Shown here one piece after another: positions 11,444-63,416 of a stretch of DNA of 64,000 bases. Numbering within the stretch: the stretch's first letter is position 1; every line of letters starts with the position of its first letter. The translations under genes were made by a program, and so were the position numbers. The notes under the pieces were generated by a model, which was given only the letters and a program-made list of their open reading frames with translations, searched no databases and was not told the DNA's origin. The stretch is from Engraulis encrasicolus (Eukaryota; Chordata; Actinopteri; Clupeiformes; Engraulidae). The stretch lies in contig NC_085860.1 of the NCBI RefSeq assembly GCF_034702125.1, positions 21,397,984 through 21,461,983 on the forward strand, given 5' to 3'.

Positions 11444-11939
11444 GGTTTGAAGCAGTTGGCGTTGTGAACGGACCCCACCCCCCCCCCTTTTTTTTTCTTT
11501 ATTTATTTTATTTTTTAATAATCAGAAGCTTACAATTCACCTCTCAAAAAACATTGCTTTGTAGCACTGCAGTAGAGCTGAGTCACTCGCTGCAGGCCCG
11601 CTTTTCATCACAGCTTAATTATACAGTATAGTATGGCAGCCTGTACTTGTAAGCTGCTGCTCGCCTTGTTTCATGTCCAGAGGGTGAGCTGAGCGGGAGA
11701 TCAGGGCTGCCCGCATGGACACCGCACACCTCACATCTCACATCTCAGCTGCTTCACATTCCTGATGAAATTGATATCAGCAAGATGGCGGAGTCGGGTC
11801 GGATCTGAGCGGGCCTGCTGCCAGCTTTGGCCGGGCTTGGGATAAAGGCATGTGAAAGCCCCCCTAATTTAATACATGGAATGTATTGAGAACCCAAATC
11901 TGGGCCCGGAACAACTGACCCCTTCTGACTGTGATTGGA

Positions 11940-12003
11940 GGGCTAACCAACAACAGAAGTAGCTAACTTAGTTAGCAATTACAGTTTTGCAAAATGGACC
12001 CCT
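11940..12003. mobile_element. Palindromic MITE fragment (copy 4)
   Basis: The right-half sequence of the same family, gctaacttagttagcaattac, ends in a degenerate 'aatggacccctg'. The left arm is missing or too diverged. Confidence 0.5.
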
Positions 12004-12485
12004 GAATGAGTGTTTGATCGATTGCATAGATCTTTAAAAGCCAAAGGATGTTTTGTTTTCATGTCATGCATGCATGAAATGTGTTGGCTTATCCTTATTT
12101 TGTACAGCCTGTGTTCTTATTTGCTAGCTATTGCAGTGTGTATGTAACGAATGCATCAAGGCAATATTAAAAGGAGCGTATAAGCATGTACGTACTGTAT
12201 AGACACAAAGCAGTGAGAAAACTAGTGCAGGTGATAGCCCATTATGCAGCAGTTTAATATTGGGACTAAACCAGGGTAGTATTCCAAGAACCTGGCAAAG
12301 TAGTAATCCAGGTTAAATAATTAACCTTGTGATGGGGATAAATCATCTAATAGAAGAGCCTGGTGTCTGTTTTCTTAACTAATTGACACCAGTGGTCTAT
12401 CTATTAGCAGGATTACTACTTAATGTTGGTTAATTTAGCCAGATTTATCACTTGACCATGTTCTTTGAATACTCCCATATAAGCC

Positions 12486-12613
12486 AGGGGTGCATATCTG
12501 GAAAGCGTAGTTGTTAGCAGTTAGCAACTTCTGTAGTTACCAATGGGAAATTGCATTGCAACCAACAAAGTAGCTAACATAGTTAGCAACTACGCTTTCC
12601 AGAAATGCACCCC
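12486..12613. mobile_element. Palindromic MITE copy 5 (in HERPUD1 3' UTR)
   Basis: aggggtgcatatctggaaag at the left pairs with ctttccagaaatgcacccc at the right. Arms are near-perfect over about 50 bp. Confidence 0.8.
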
Positions 12614-12862
12614 AGTACTGGGGTTCTCTACTCTTTGATCTCTTTATCAGACACAAAGGCACTTTTTTTAAGTAGTCCTGGGAGAGGTACAGGTGACAGT
12701 CTTTACAGATGCCATATTCTCATACTGCCTGTACCGTGATATCATCCTTTTCACCACCTCTTGTATGCATCAACTATACATTTTTGAAACAAACAAACAC
12801 AAAAAAGAACGGTTTTGCTGTGAATGTAACAAAAGTGTATCTATTTCTGTACAGCGTTAATT

Positions 12863-12868
12863 AATAAA
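12863..12868 (+). terminator. Poly(A) signal AATAAA, likely HERPUD1
   Basis: AATAAA within 'ttaattaataaacaaacctg', followed about 20-35 nt later by GT-rich sequence typical of a downstream element. Confidence 0.6.
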
Positions 12869-14399
12869 CAAACCTGTAATGTACTCCTCTTGTGTTCTGT
12901 GTCATTTTCTAAATGTCTTTCCCCCCTGTTTTTTTGTTCAGTATACATATCTGAGAGTGGGTTATCAGATCAAAACAGCCTTGCTGGATTTATTGGGTCA
13001 GCTTTTTTTTATTTTTCACTTCAGTTGTTTTCTGTGTCATAAGTAAAGAAAACATGTTGTCCGATTCCCTATTTCCTAGCCAGTGTCTGGGGATGAGCCT
13101 CTGCATTCCTGTGAAAACACAGTGCAGTCCAGCAGCCTATTGGTGCAGAGTTCACTGACCTGCACTGGGGGTGTAGGGGTTATTACTGGGCACACGGGTT
13201 GGCGTGTCATCCACACCCTGTCAAAACCATCCCACACTCACGTTTCTAGCAACACAGTCAGGCAGCCATATGTACATTCTACTTATTAAGAAGCACCAGA
13301 ATCTTCATGATTCCAAAGTTCTATGTAACCTATATCCTATACACAATGGGTTCTAGAATTATATTTGAGTGTACGATGAAGGACTTAAAAATGGCAGTCT
13401 TAGAATTTCCTCTCTTTGTATCCCTTTCACATTGGTGGTGTTGCTTAAGGGGTTTTGAATGTTGAAAGAATTTGAGGAAAGACACTAGATTTATGTGGAA
13501 AAAGATTGGCCAATGAGTTTCAGTGGTTTTCTTGATGGTGGTCTAGTTTGTTTGAGCAATCAAGCTGGTACACACCATACACAAAGGGAAGGGGAAACTC
13601 TTTTCACAGCTAGCCATCCACTTTGTCTTGTAAAAATAGAGGTTGCTTCAATGGGAGCCAAAGAAAAATACGGCAACCTCTCAACAAAGAAACGGAGCCT
13701 TAGTCTTTTATTGTCTCTTTTGTTTCTCTCTCACTACCGCTCTCGAACAAACAAGTTTCTTGGCACAGTGAAAGAGGATGAAAAGGTCCTTGTCATAAAT
13801 TTGAGGTGGCGAATCACCAGGGGTCTGTCTGCTATGGGAGGAAGGATAACAGTGTGAGCTGATACACATTCGTTACTTACAGATGTCAGACACCTTTGTT
13901 TGGCGCTGGCAGTATGGAGAGGCAGAGTAATATTGGGGGAAGAAATACCCCACATTGGATACATAATGCAGATAATATTGTGTATACAACCGTCTTGGAT
14001 GGCTTCCAGAGTCATTCTATTTGTTAGAGAGTATCACACAGTAGTCTAGAAAACACGTTACATACTGTATACAGGTATATTTTTTTCATTGTCACATGTA
14101 CAGTACTTGACAATATTCTTGATGGTGATATCAGTATCTATTGCCACCCTTGCTTCATTGTTTGATTTAGGAATATCTAGACGTGTCACCCAGTCAGCAA
14201 TATTCCCTTCGTTTTTCTGTTTATGTAGCTCTTAGTAATATTCCCTGAAGCTCTCATTATCTAAAGCACTTGGTAATAGGCCTATTCCCTGTAAAGCACT
14301 CCTAAAGCATTCAAACCCCTCAGTTGTCTTACGAGAAGTTTCTGAGGCTTATCTCCAAATTCAACTTTTTATTTTTTGCCCAGATTCCATTGTCTGTAT

Positions 14400-14560
14400 T
14401 CTTTTTTTTCTTTTAGTGTTTTTTTTGCCTTTATTTCTGACAGGACAGTGGAGGAGAGACGGGGAAGGATTGGCAAATGACCCGAGTTGGAATCGAACAC
14501 GGATCGCCGGTGTAGTAACCCAGTGTCCTACTGTTAGGCCATGGGAGGACCTCATTGTCT
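14400..14560 (-). mobile_element. tRNA-derived SINE, inverted
   Basis: On the minus strand a tRNA-like head with B-box (plus-strand 'ggaatcgaacacgg') is followed by a 'tgacaggacagtggaggaga' body and a tail seen as a T-rich run at 14400-14430. Confidence 0.65.
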
Positions 14561-14727
14561 GTATTCTTGAGGGGCATTTATTTAATGTCCACTATGCAGC
14601 ATTTCAATTAAGGCCATCTGCTAGATGTTGACTGTCCTAGAGTAACCCTTCAACTCTACACATACCATAGGCAAACTGAGGTCCAAAACAACACAAAAAG
14701 CAAACACCACCTCCCCACCCCCCAGGA

Positions 14728-14947
14728 GGGCTGGCCTGGTGGAGAAATAGGGCATGGGCACTTTTGGCTTAAAGGGGCCCCTCATAATTAGCGGCACAGA
14801 ACTGACTCACTGTTGGGCCCCGCACTTTTATGGGCCCATGTTTTCAGAAATAAAAAATACATTTTTACATTTCTGAAAATAGGGGCCCACAAGGGTGCGG
14901 GGCCCACCGGGAAATGCTGTCTATGCCAGATGGCCAGTCCAGCCCTG
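14728..14947. mobile_element. TIR MITE, 'agggctggcctgg' type
   Basis: Left agggctggcctgg and right ccagatggccagtccagccct are inverted. The core contains 'ggggcccac' / 'gggcccatg' segments also in inverted pairing. Confidence 0.55.
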
Positions 14948-15439
14948 CCCCCAGCATGTGTGAAGTATGTAAACTTTAGTCAACTGGGCAGCCTCTTGGC
15001 CAGCTTATCCTCCTCAATATCTCTGCTTGTTCCAGGCCCTTTACCGCAAGAAGACTCCCCCCAGGGACCCGCTAGCCGCCTCCCCCTTTTTTCATCACCC
15101 CCTTCTCTGTTGTGCAGACTCTCTTGTTGTCTTGTTCTCCTGTTGGCCAATGGGCAGTTGTGAGGCTTGGAATCAAAAGCCTCAGAGAGAAAAATAGGGA
15201 GAGAGACAGAGACAGAGAGACAGACAAAAAAGAGAGACTGAAACAAAGACTCAGACAGAAGCTGAGAGAGATAGGGAGAACATCTTGAGGCACAGTAAAA
15301 AAAAAACAACAACAACAAAAAAACAAAAATAAGAGACAGACTGAGAGAGGGACTCAAGGCTGAAACAGAGTCAGAGACAGACTCAGGCTGAGACCTAAAC
15401 AAACTCTATTAGTGCCTTTCAATAGGTTCCTGTTGCTGT

Positions 15440-30574
<15,135 letters not shown>

Positions 30575-31263
30575 CCCAAGGGCAACCTCAGTGCAACTTC
30601 GGTGTGACTTCAGTGTTAACACAGTGCCATGTCCGTGTTAACTGTTCAATGGAGACCTTTTGAGGAAGCTGTGCATTGTGTCGTGTTAATGACACACTAA
30701 ATTAGTAAAATTTTGTACTTGTTTGTACTTGTTTTTCTTCAAATAATTTTTGCTTATTGTCGTATTTTGTCATATTTTTGGTTTCGTCGTACACAGACGC
30801 ACACACATACAGCACACACCCCCACACCCACACACATGCGCACACACACACACAGGAGGATATCAATGGGTGAGGACAACAAAGCATTTGTACCACCTAA
30901 TGTATTTCCCTTGAATAAGTTATTATTATTAAAGATGTACAGTATTCATACACACCAGTGCCGTGTTATTCATGAAACTGATTCATTTACCTGTGTCCTG
31001 AACACGTGCTAGAAACGCTCTTTGCGTTTCCCACAGAGAAATGGGTTGAAAACGCAAGAAGGCCAGACCAAACACCTAGAATTACAATGACCGTATTTGT
31101 TTGTTTCCATGCAATGTGTGTGAGTTGTCTGTAGGGGGTGCCAAATGGCCACTGAGTCAGAGAAAGTAGAATAGATGAGAAAGCTCACTCTGATTGGTGC
31201 ACATTGTAGCCAATAAGCTTGCCGTTCCGCATAAATTGAATGGGAGTCAATACGGCTAATTGT

Positions 31264-31300
31264 TACCTCCGCCAAGGAGGTAATGTTTTCGGTCGCGTTG

Positions 31301-31362
<62 letters not shown>

Positions 31363-31678
31363 TTGTTTGTTTGTTTGTCAGCAGCATAACTCAAGAACTA
31401 ATCAACGGATTTGGACGAAACTTTGAGGAGTTGTTGATAATGACCCAAGGAACAAGTGATTAAATTCTGGTGGTGATCCGAATCACAAACCGGAACCAGG
31501 ACTTTTTTAAAAAGATTCTTCACCATTTCTGGCCTATATATCTAGATGCCATTAGTGACCAAATTGAATTGCGGGGACTCCACAAAAAGAAGGCAGAAAG
31601 ACTTAGGGTGTAATATAGTCAAATGTTCAACCAAGCAGCTTCCTTGGCGGAGGTCTGCGCTCTCTGAGTGCTTCTAGT
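31264..31678. repeat. 'acctccgccaaggaggt' repeat element
   Basis: Starts with the small palindrome cctccgccaaggagg, then (TCTG)n(TTTG)n, a conserved core 'actcaagaactaatcaacgg', and ends 'ccttggcggaggtctgcgct'. A widespread dispersed repeat type; related ends appear at about 60090 and 61475-61500. Confidence 0.6.
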
Positions 31679-31976
31679 TAAAATATATTCTACTCCAATT
31701 CCCAGGCATAAACCTCATAAATAAAAACATCCTGTTAAGAACTATGGTTGGTATTATTTAAGAGGCTGTATTGACATTTTTTTGGGGTGTTTAAGTTTTT
31801 CCAGCAGGACAGAAGATTTCGGTTCTCTTAGATTCCAGTTTCTCTGGCCATTCTTGGGCAAACAGAAACACATAATTGGTCAGAAGGCCATCTCTGACTG
31901 CAGTTAGCTTCAGTTAGTTTTCCTTCCCTAGCTACACATGTCAAAGTGCCTTGAGTATTCATTCGGGCATAGCTAT

Positions 31977-32309
31977 TAAAGGTGACCTGTGTAAGATTTG
32001 TTGTGTATTTCCAGAATTCATGCTACCCATTCACTCTTTTTCATGCATACTGACCACCACTATCAAATTGTAAGTATTCATTATGACTGGGAAAATTGCA
32101 TTTCTCATACATGAAAAGGGGGATCCTCTCTATGGTCCACCATTTTGGATTTCTAGAAATAGACATTTTTAGCTGCAAAAAATGACTGTACTTGGGCCAT
32201 ACTAGAAAATTTTAGTTTATTACAAAATGTTCATGAGAAGATCAAACTTAGCAATAGGCAGCATAGTTGAAGTACCTTTTTTGACCATTTCCTGCACAGT
32301 GCACCTTTG
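31977..32309. mobile_element. MITE, 'aaaggtgcactgtg' ends
   Basis: Left ttaaaggtgacctgtgtaag and right ctgcacagtgcaccttt are inverted. Core 'ccagaattcatgctacccat' and 'catgaaaagggggatcctct' are shared with 42440-42805 and partly (inverted) with 49560-49738. Confidence 0.7.
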
Positions 32310-32632
32310 AGATCAAACTAGTTCCTTTCCTGTTGCTTGTGACCTCTTGCATTGGTGTCTCCTCCCCTCCCCTCCCCTCCCCTCCGTGGAGAAAACTATT
32401 GTCTCCCCGCTGTCAACCTCGGCAGTAGTAACTTTTTGGGGGGCTGTCTCCCATTCAACATCTTGATTGCAAATGAGATAATGACCTTTAAGAAGTGTTT
32501 TTGGGAGATATTGAATAATACTTCGATCATCAATGACACTCAGCCTTGCATCAGGAGGCCACAAGGAAGATGAAATGGTAGGAGGAACTAAATTGACTTG
32601 CTCATACGTACTGCACCTGCCACTCTGTATAC

Positions 32633-32740
<108 letters not shown>

Positions 32741-32752
32741 CAGCATATATAT

Positions 32753-33228
<476 letters not shown>

Positions 33229-33791
33229 GCCTATATACCTGTACTATGTAGGGCTCTAAATTAACTAAATCATCAGTCAAAATGTTCACCAGCATTTGGC
33301 CGGTTGGCGAGTGTTAATTAAGATCCTTGTATGTAGCCTATATTACATAGTGTGTGACCTCTGACCTTCAGCACAACATCAAAATGACATATCTGTTACA
33401 TGCTGTTGTCCTGAGTGTTGGATTTACCTAGGGCCTATACAGTAGTTACACACAGTTTGAAATTAAGTGGATTGAAATGAATTTTTGAACGTATTATTCA
33501 CATGTAGCCCAGTGAAACGTCTGTTTTCATTGTCCAGAGCAGGTGGTCCAGCTCCAGTAGCAACGTGACAGAGACATACACAAAGCGTAAACCTTAGAAG
33601 ACCTTCAATTGGTCAGTAACGGTGACGATTCTGCCACACCTCGAGCACAAGTTCGCTCACAGTAGCCTATATGTTCATTTTTGTCATCATAAATAGTAGG
33701 CTGGCCACCAAACCACCCTGTTTTGATGATGAGTAGATACATTACAATGAATAAAAGTTGCACTTTAAAATAGCTCAGGCCAATGCCCAGC

Positions 33792-33803
33792 GAAATCGAA
33801 ACC
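33792..33803 (+). promoter_or_regulatory. ISRE-like site 1 (NLRC5 promoter)
   Basis: GAAATCGAAACC fits the GAAANNGAAA interferon-stimulated response element core. NLRC5 is known to be interferon-inducible; binding here is inferred. Confidence 0.6.
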
Positions 33804-33821
33804 TTTTAGGGACGGCAACTT

Positions 33822-33836
33822 AGTTTCGTTTTCTCC
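33822..33836 (-). promoter_or_regulatory. ISRE-like site 2 (NLRC5 promoter)
   Basis: AGTTTCGTTTTCTCC matches AGTTTCNNTTTC, the ISRE on the opposite strand, 19 bp after site 1 and about 40 bp before the first donor. An inverted CCAAT box (attgg) follows at 33840-33844. Confidence 0.65.
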
Positions 33837-33849
33837 TCAATTGGATAGG

Positions 33850-33877
33850 CGCGCTTGGGACGTTATGCCAAGCCGTG
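33850..33877 (+). other. nlrc5: NLRC5 noncoding exon 1 (3' end)
   Basis: A donor 'ccgtg|gtgagt' at 33878 follows directly after the ISRE/CCAAT cluster, and the next acceptor in the gene is at 35208. The transcription start is not determined, so the left boundary is a guess. Confidence 0.4.
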
Positions 33878-34984
33878 GTGAGTTTATCTGAACATATTTT
33901 AATCTTCTTTTGATTCGAATGGATATATGTTTAACTATTTGCTGGGTGCATAGTGCATACATCTGTCATGTTCTTTGCCAGCGTGTCTTCTAAAGTTATT
34001 ATTGCACACAGATGCTGGGTAGTGGGTACCCACCAATGGGCAGGAAAAGGCAGTGGCAGCGCCAGTTTGGGACCGAGTGACTTTGGCACTTGTGAAGGGG
34101 CGTGTGGCTGTATTGTATTTAGTAATGTGGTATGCAAGCACAAACTTTGCTTTAGTGTGAAATAAGGCTTTTATGGATAGGTTTTGTATAACGCATCGGC
34201 ACGCTCGTTGCGCATGAGATATAATTATGGACGACTTCGGCGGGTGTCAGAGTTGGTGCGTTATGCTTTCTGTTTGATGCAGTCAATGGACACCAAAACG
34301 CCATGGAGAAGCTAGTCTGACTGAGGCTGTGTTGCAGAATCACCTCTGCCATACATGACATGTTTCCAGTGATGTTCAAATGTTAAAATTGCGTTAGATG
34401 TGCTAGCAAGCCTCGTTGTATTAGGCTATTGTATTGCTGGTCAATGCAAAATAACCGAAACAGAAAGTTTTTTGTTTCTCCAAGTACGCCATGCCTTCTC
34501 ATATCGTTGCCATCTGTTCTATGTGAAGTTTAAACCGAAAATATATAGTGAGGAGACGAGATTAGATGAGTTTGAATCAAGTTTCACAGCGCACATAGAG
34601 GGCACTCGAAATGTGCCCCAAAGATAAGAATATCTGTATATGCTTTAGTTTGTTTTGTCAGTTGGTGTTCAGACGAAATACACAGTTGAATAGGACCTAA
34701 GGGTAGTGCAATGTAGATTGGGGTTGTTTTTTTGTTGTTTTTTTTTAAACCAAAAACCCTTACCCACGTGGAAGGATGCTGTTCTTTGTCCGCCTGCCTC
34801 TTTCGCGCCCCTGATAACTAAACTGTTGATTGCTAAGGGAGTTGGTTTTCTTTCTTTCTCTCTCTTTTTTAATGACATTGAGTGTAGTTACACAGTCAGA
34901 GCAACATAGATTTCAAGTAAACGGCAAGTTAATTGAGGGAATCTATATGTTAGGTAAACTTATACGCACAACTCTTAAATAATA

Positions 34985-35198
34985 GGCCTAGTTTTTATGT
35001 ATTATTTTATCACTTAACTGTTATTGGTTCATCACTGTTACTTGTCCAATCTTGCACTCTAATGCCTGTCTGCAAATGCCAGTGCATGTCTGACATGGCA
35101 TGGTATAGAGAGTAATTTAAACGTAATTTAAATTTCCTTTCATGACCTGTGTGCATAAGAAGAAACTGACCATAAAAGCTGACTTGATTTGACTTGAC
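34985..35198 (+). mobile_element. 3' end of a LINE/SINE before NLRC5 exon 2
   Basis: Similar to 10080-10297: 'catgacctgtgtgcataaga' and 'cataaaagctgacttgattt' with a (cttga) tail, ending about 10 bp before the acceptor of NLRC5 exon 2. Confidence 0.6.
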
Positions 35199-35208
35199 CT
35201 GACTCCAG

Positions 35209-59556
<24,348 letters not shown>

Positions 59557-59907
59557 GTAGGTCCAGACCAACTTTTGCTTTTTCTAAGTTTCTATTCAAA
59601 AGTTATTTATTGTCAAGCCATTATTTTGTTGCACACTTCTCATTGTATTTCCAAGTACTCTGCTCATAAAAATCATTCTGAATCGCAGAATTTTGGTACA
59701 GAATATATAAGAAAAGAAAAACTGGTAAGGTACTGGTAAAATCAAAATTCTATAAGGGTTATGTGACTATTTTTTTTGATAATTGAGGGCTATCTCTGTC
59801 AATTTACAAACACAATGTCATGTGTCATGCCACAAAATGTCATGTTTTCAGAGTACACACCAAATATATGAAAGTGAAACTTGCCTTATAGTTCAAACAC
59901 AATGTAC

Positions 59908-60080
59908 AGTAGAGTAGAGTAGAGTAGAGTAACTTTATTAATCCCCAGGGGGAAATTCAGGTATCCAGTAGCTTACATAAATACACAAATAAACAAATGC
60001 CCACATGGACATTTCAAGACACAAATGACACAGGAATAGTCAGGGAGGGCAAAATAAAAATAACTAGAAAAGTGCTCCGA
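59908..60080 (-). mobile_element. LINE 3' end, minus strand
   Basis: 'agagtagagtaactttatta' then 'atccccagggggaaattc' is the reverse complement of a LINE tail ('ggggattaataaagttactc'). It probably belongs with the RT region at 62230-63075, split by the segment at 60090-61500. Confidence 0.65.
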
Positions 60081-60089
60081 GATCACATA

Positions 60090-61500
60090 CCTCCGCCAGG
60101 GCATGGCATAATTAGATAATGGACAAAAATAATCACTTTACCAATATGAACGACTATATTCCTGTCAGAACTTTCAAAATGACACACTCATGTCAGTTCA
60201 GTCATTTGCAAAATCTACCTGCTTTGAAAGCTTGTGATCACGCGCTGATAGAACTGTAGCCTAATTAATGAAGGGAATGTAATGATTTTGACCAACAAAA
60301 CTGAAACAACTACAGAAGGGTAAGGCCTTTTTTTGCCTACGATGGTATAGCCTATGCATCATTCTCATGGGCCACTGGTTAGTCTTGGCGCTGTCGGTTG
60401 AAGCGGCATTTGCTTCCCCGCATTCCTCAAATCACTATTCACCGTTTCTATCTCGCAACTGGGCTTGATTTTCAATTTAGTGAAGGGGGTGTTTGACCAG
60501 CATTGTGAACTTACACAGCCACAAATTCTATATTTTTGGCGATGGTACCCAATTAATTCGACATTGTCAACCAAAATGATCTGCGGTGGTCACTGTCCAT
60601 CTCGCAACAATTCACTTCCACTTCACACATATTTTAGGCAGCGGTAATTAATTTTACATGATTGTTTGTTAACTTCAATGAGGGTGTAGCCTAGGGCTAG
60701 GCTGCCTGCTGATGAGCAACTTTTTAGGTTGATAGCACTGGTGTGGGAGCTGGCGTCAAAGGAGACAGTCCCACCCTGTTCCTTACTGTTTAGAATGGCG
60801 CAGGCTCACCCGTGTGGAATATATGCCGGTGCTCGACCATTATGCATGCTGTCGGGCTTTCTGATCCCTGTCCATCTCGCAAACAACTTGGGGTTATCTT
60901 TAAATGTAGCGAAGGGGATGTAATGAATTTTGCCAGCATTGTAAACGTAGGCCTAGAGTCATAAATTATTTTGGCAACGGTAGCTTAATTAATTCGACAG
61001 GATTGTGAACCTAAGTCACAGTCCACAACAACATTGTGAACTTACACGATCACATAGGCCTATTCCATATTTTTTGACAACGTAATTAATTCGACAGCAT
61101 TGTGAACCTAAACGATCTGCGGGGGTGGTCACTGTCCTTCTCGCACCAGCAATGATAACATAGCCTAGGCCACACATAACAAATTGAATATTTTTGGTAG
61201 CGTTGGTAATTCATTTGACAGGACTGATTACTGCTTGCGGATGAAGGCTGCCTGCAGATGAACAACTTTTTAGGTGAAATGCACTTGGTGTTGGAGCTGG
61301 CGGTGAAGGAGAGAGTCTCTCCCTGTTCCTTGCTGAGACAGGCGCAGGCACGCCTCTGCTCAGTGCTCACCGTGCGCACCTTGTGGCAGGCAGTGGAATA
61401 GCAGCGAACTAACAAACACAGACAACAAACAAACACAGACAACAAACAAACACAGAACACACACAAACCCAGGCGATCACATAACCTCCTGGCGGAGGTA
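60090..61500. repeat. Composite repeat with 'cctccgccagg' ends
   Basis: Starts near acctccgccagggc and ends cctggcggaggt, preceded on both sides by gatcacat. Inside, 'gtcactgtccatctcgcaa' and 'ttgtgaacctaaacgatctg' type units and a 'gatgaacaactttttaggt' unit each recur, so part is a degenerate internal duplication (about 60700-60800 versus 61245-61350). Confidence 0.5.
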
Positions 61501-61794
61501 AAAATAGTAAAGATAACGAATGTGAAAAAGTAATATGTAAAAAATGTTAAAAAAAATGTAAAAAGGTAATTGTGCAAAAAGACATTCTGTGAGTTGGGAT
61601 ATACCATGTGCAGAAAACATACTCTGTCAGTTAAGGTAGACAGTCTTAACATGACCAGTGTTGACAGATATATCTATGATATAGTATAGTATGTAGAAGT
61701 AGGCAGTGTACAGAGTATGATAGGGGTGAAAGTGTCTCACAATGTCACTGTAAAGTACAGGTAAGTGTATAGACAACCACACGCCCACGCGCAC

Positions 61795-61920
<126 letters not shown>

Positions 61921-62048
61921 AGGAGGTTCCCAGTAACTGGGCCAGCTCCGCCAGATCACAGTCTTTGCTTGTGGTAAGCAGGAAAATAAGTATGTCCAGT
62001 GGTAAAGAGTCAAAAGTTCCTTAAAAGTGCAGTGATTGGACAGCACAC

Positions 62049-62190
<142 letters not shown>

Positions 62191-62229
62191 GCGCCAAGAG
62201 GTTTCCCGGCCTGGGCCAGCTCTGGCATC

Positions 62230-63075
62230 TCAGGCAGTCCAGTCCCCAATGATGATGTCCTTCTTAGTTTCCTTCTGTGTGTTGTTAAACAGCTGAATTG
62301 CCCATGGGACAAAGGACTTCCTTAGTCTGTCAGTCCTGCAGGTGAAAGCCCGGAGTCTGTGACTGAACAGACTCAGTTGGTTAGTGAAGGTGGCGTTAAG
62401 GGGGTGATGCTGATTGTCCATAATAGAGTCCAGTATGCTCAGTGTTCTGCTCTCAGCTGTTGAGGTGAGTGACTTCAGCTCCATGCCCACCACTGACCCC
62501 GCCTTCCTCACCAGTCTGTCAAGGCGTCCAGCATCTCTCTTCCTGACGCTTCCACCCCAGCATGTCACAGCATAGACGCTGGCCATGACAGACTGGTAGA
62601 ACATAAGCAGAAGTCGGCTGCAGACATTGAAGGACCTCAGCCTTCTGAGGAAATAGAGCCTGCTTTGGCCTTTCCTGTAGAGTGCATCTGAGTTTGTGGA
62701 CCAGTCCAGTTTATTGTCGAGGTGCACTCCCAGGTACAGTACTTGTAAGTGCAGACAGTCTCCACCTTCTCTCCCCCAATAGAGACAGGCACCAAGGGTG
62801 GGGTGGAGCGCCTGAAATCAATAACCATTTCCTTGGTTTTGGTGGTGTTCAGGTACAGCTGATTGTTTTGACACCTCTCTCCATCCCATGAAGTCGTCGA
62901 CCAGTCCCCTGTACTCCTCCTTCTGACCGTCTCTGATACACCCCACAATTGCAGTGTCATCTGAAAACTTCTGCATGTGGCATGTCACAGAGTTGTAGCT
63001 GAAGTCAGTTGTATACAGAGTGAACAGCACGGGGGAAAGCACCGTTTCTTGTGGCGCTCCTGTGCTGCTCACCAC
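62230..63075 (-). pseudogene. Non-LTR retrotransposon RT fragment (L2/CR1-like), frameshifted
   Basis: On the minus strand, three overlapping frames carry consecutive pieces of one reverse transcriptase: KFSDDTAIVGCIRDGQ (the F/YxDD catalytic motif) in 62818-63075, TKTKEMVIDFRRSTPP in 62637-62960, and LDNKLDWSTNSDALYRKGQS with RLYFLRRLRSFNVCSRLLLM in 62230-62727. Frameshifts break the ORF and the N-terminal part is missing, so it is a dead copy. L2/CR1-like assignment is from motif style. Confidence 0.88.
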
Positions 63076-63111
63076 TGTCTCAGTATGTATACCAGAGTAT
63101 TCAAGTTCTGG

Positions 63112-63416
63112 TTAACCCATTGATGCCTGATGTTGTGTTGCGCAACATTGGCCCTGGCGCCTGGAGCTGCATTACGAAACATTCAGGCTCATAAGATTTG
63201 AGACAACTTCATTAAAAATCTCTGTTTGTTTGAGATGAATGAATACATTCAATGAAAGATGAGGGTCTTAGCGTTTAAATGCAACTTAGTGCATATTTTT
63301 ATGTGCTTCAGAAGCTGAGATATTTAGGTTTTTATAGGCTGAGGGCAGCTTTTCTTAAAAAGAGTTCAGGCATTCAGCACCCTTTTTAGCAGCTGCCTTA
63401 GGCGTCAATGGGTTAA
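63112..63416. mobile_element. piggyBac-like MITE with TTAA ends
   Basis: TTAACCCATTGATGCCTGAT at the left and GGCGTCAATGGGTTAA at the right; internal 'gagggtcttagcgtttaaat' is shared with 4356-4595. Lies just upstream of the LINE fragment. Confidence 0.8.

Larger units (their letters stand above)
10535..12885 (+). other. herpud1: HERPUD1 3' UTR (inferred extent)
   Basis: It follows the TAG stop. A good poly(A) signal AATAAA at 12863-12868 is followed by a GT-rich stretch (cttgtgttctgtgtc) and is the most likely end. The interval contains two full and one near-full palindromic MITE plus a fragment. The extent is inference, and a shorter UTR is possible. Confidence 0.5.
12886..15439. other. 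HERPUD1-CETP intergenic region and CETP 5' flank
   Basis: No coding exon is supported. It contains an inverted SINE (14400-14560), a 'ggcccc' MITE (14728-14947) and a purine-rich GAGA tract (15180-15395) immediately upstream of CETP. No TATA box or convincing promoter motif was seen. Confidence 0.5.

Noticed and set aside
62230..63075. A host gene on the minus strand
   Set aside because: Motifs are reverse transcriptase of a non-LTR element and the reading frame is broken.
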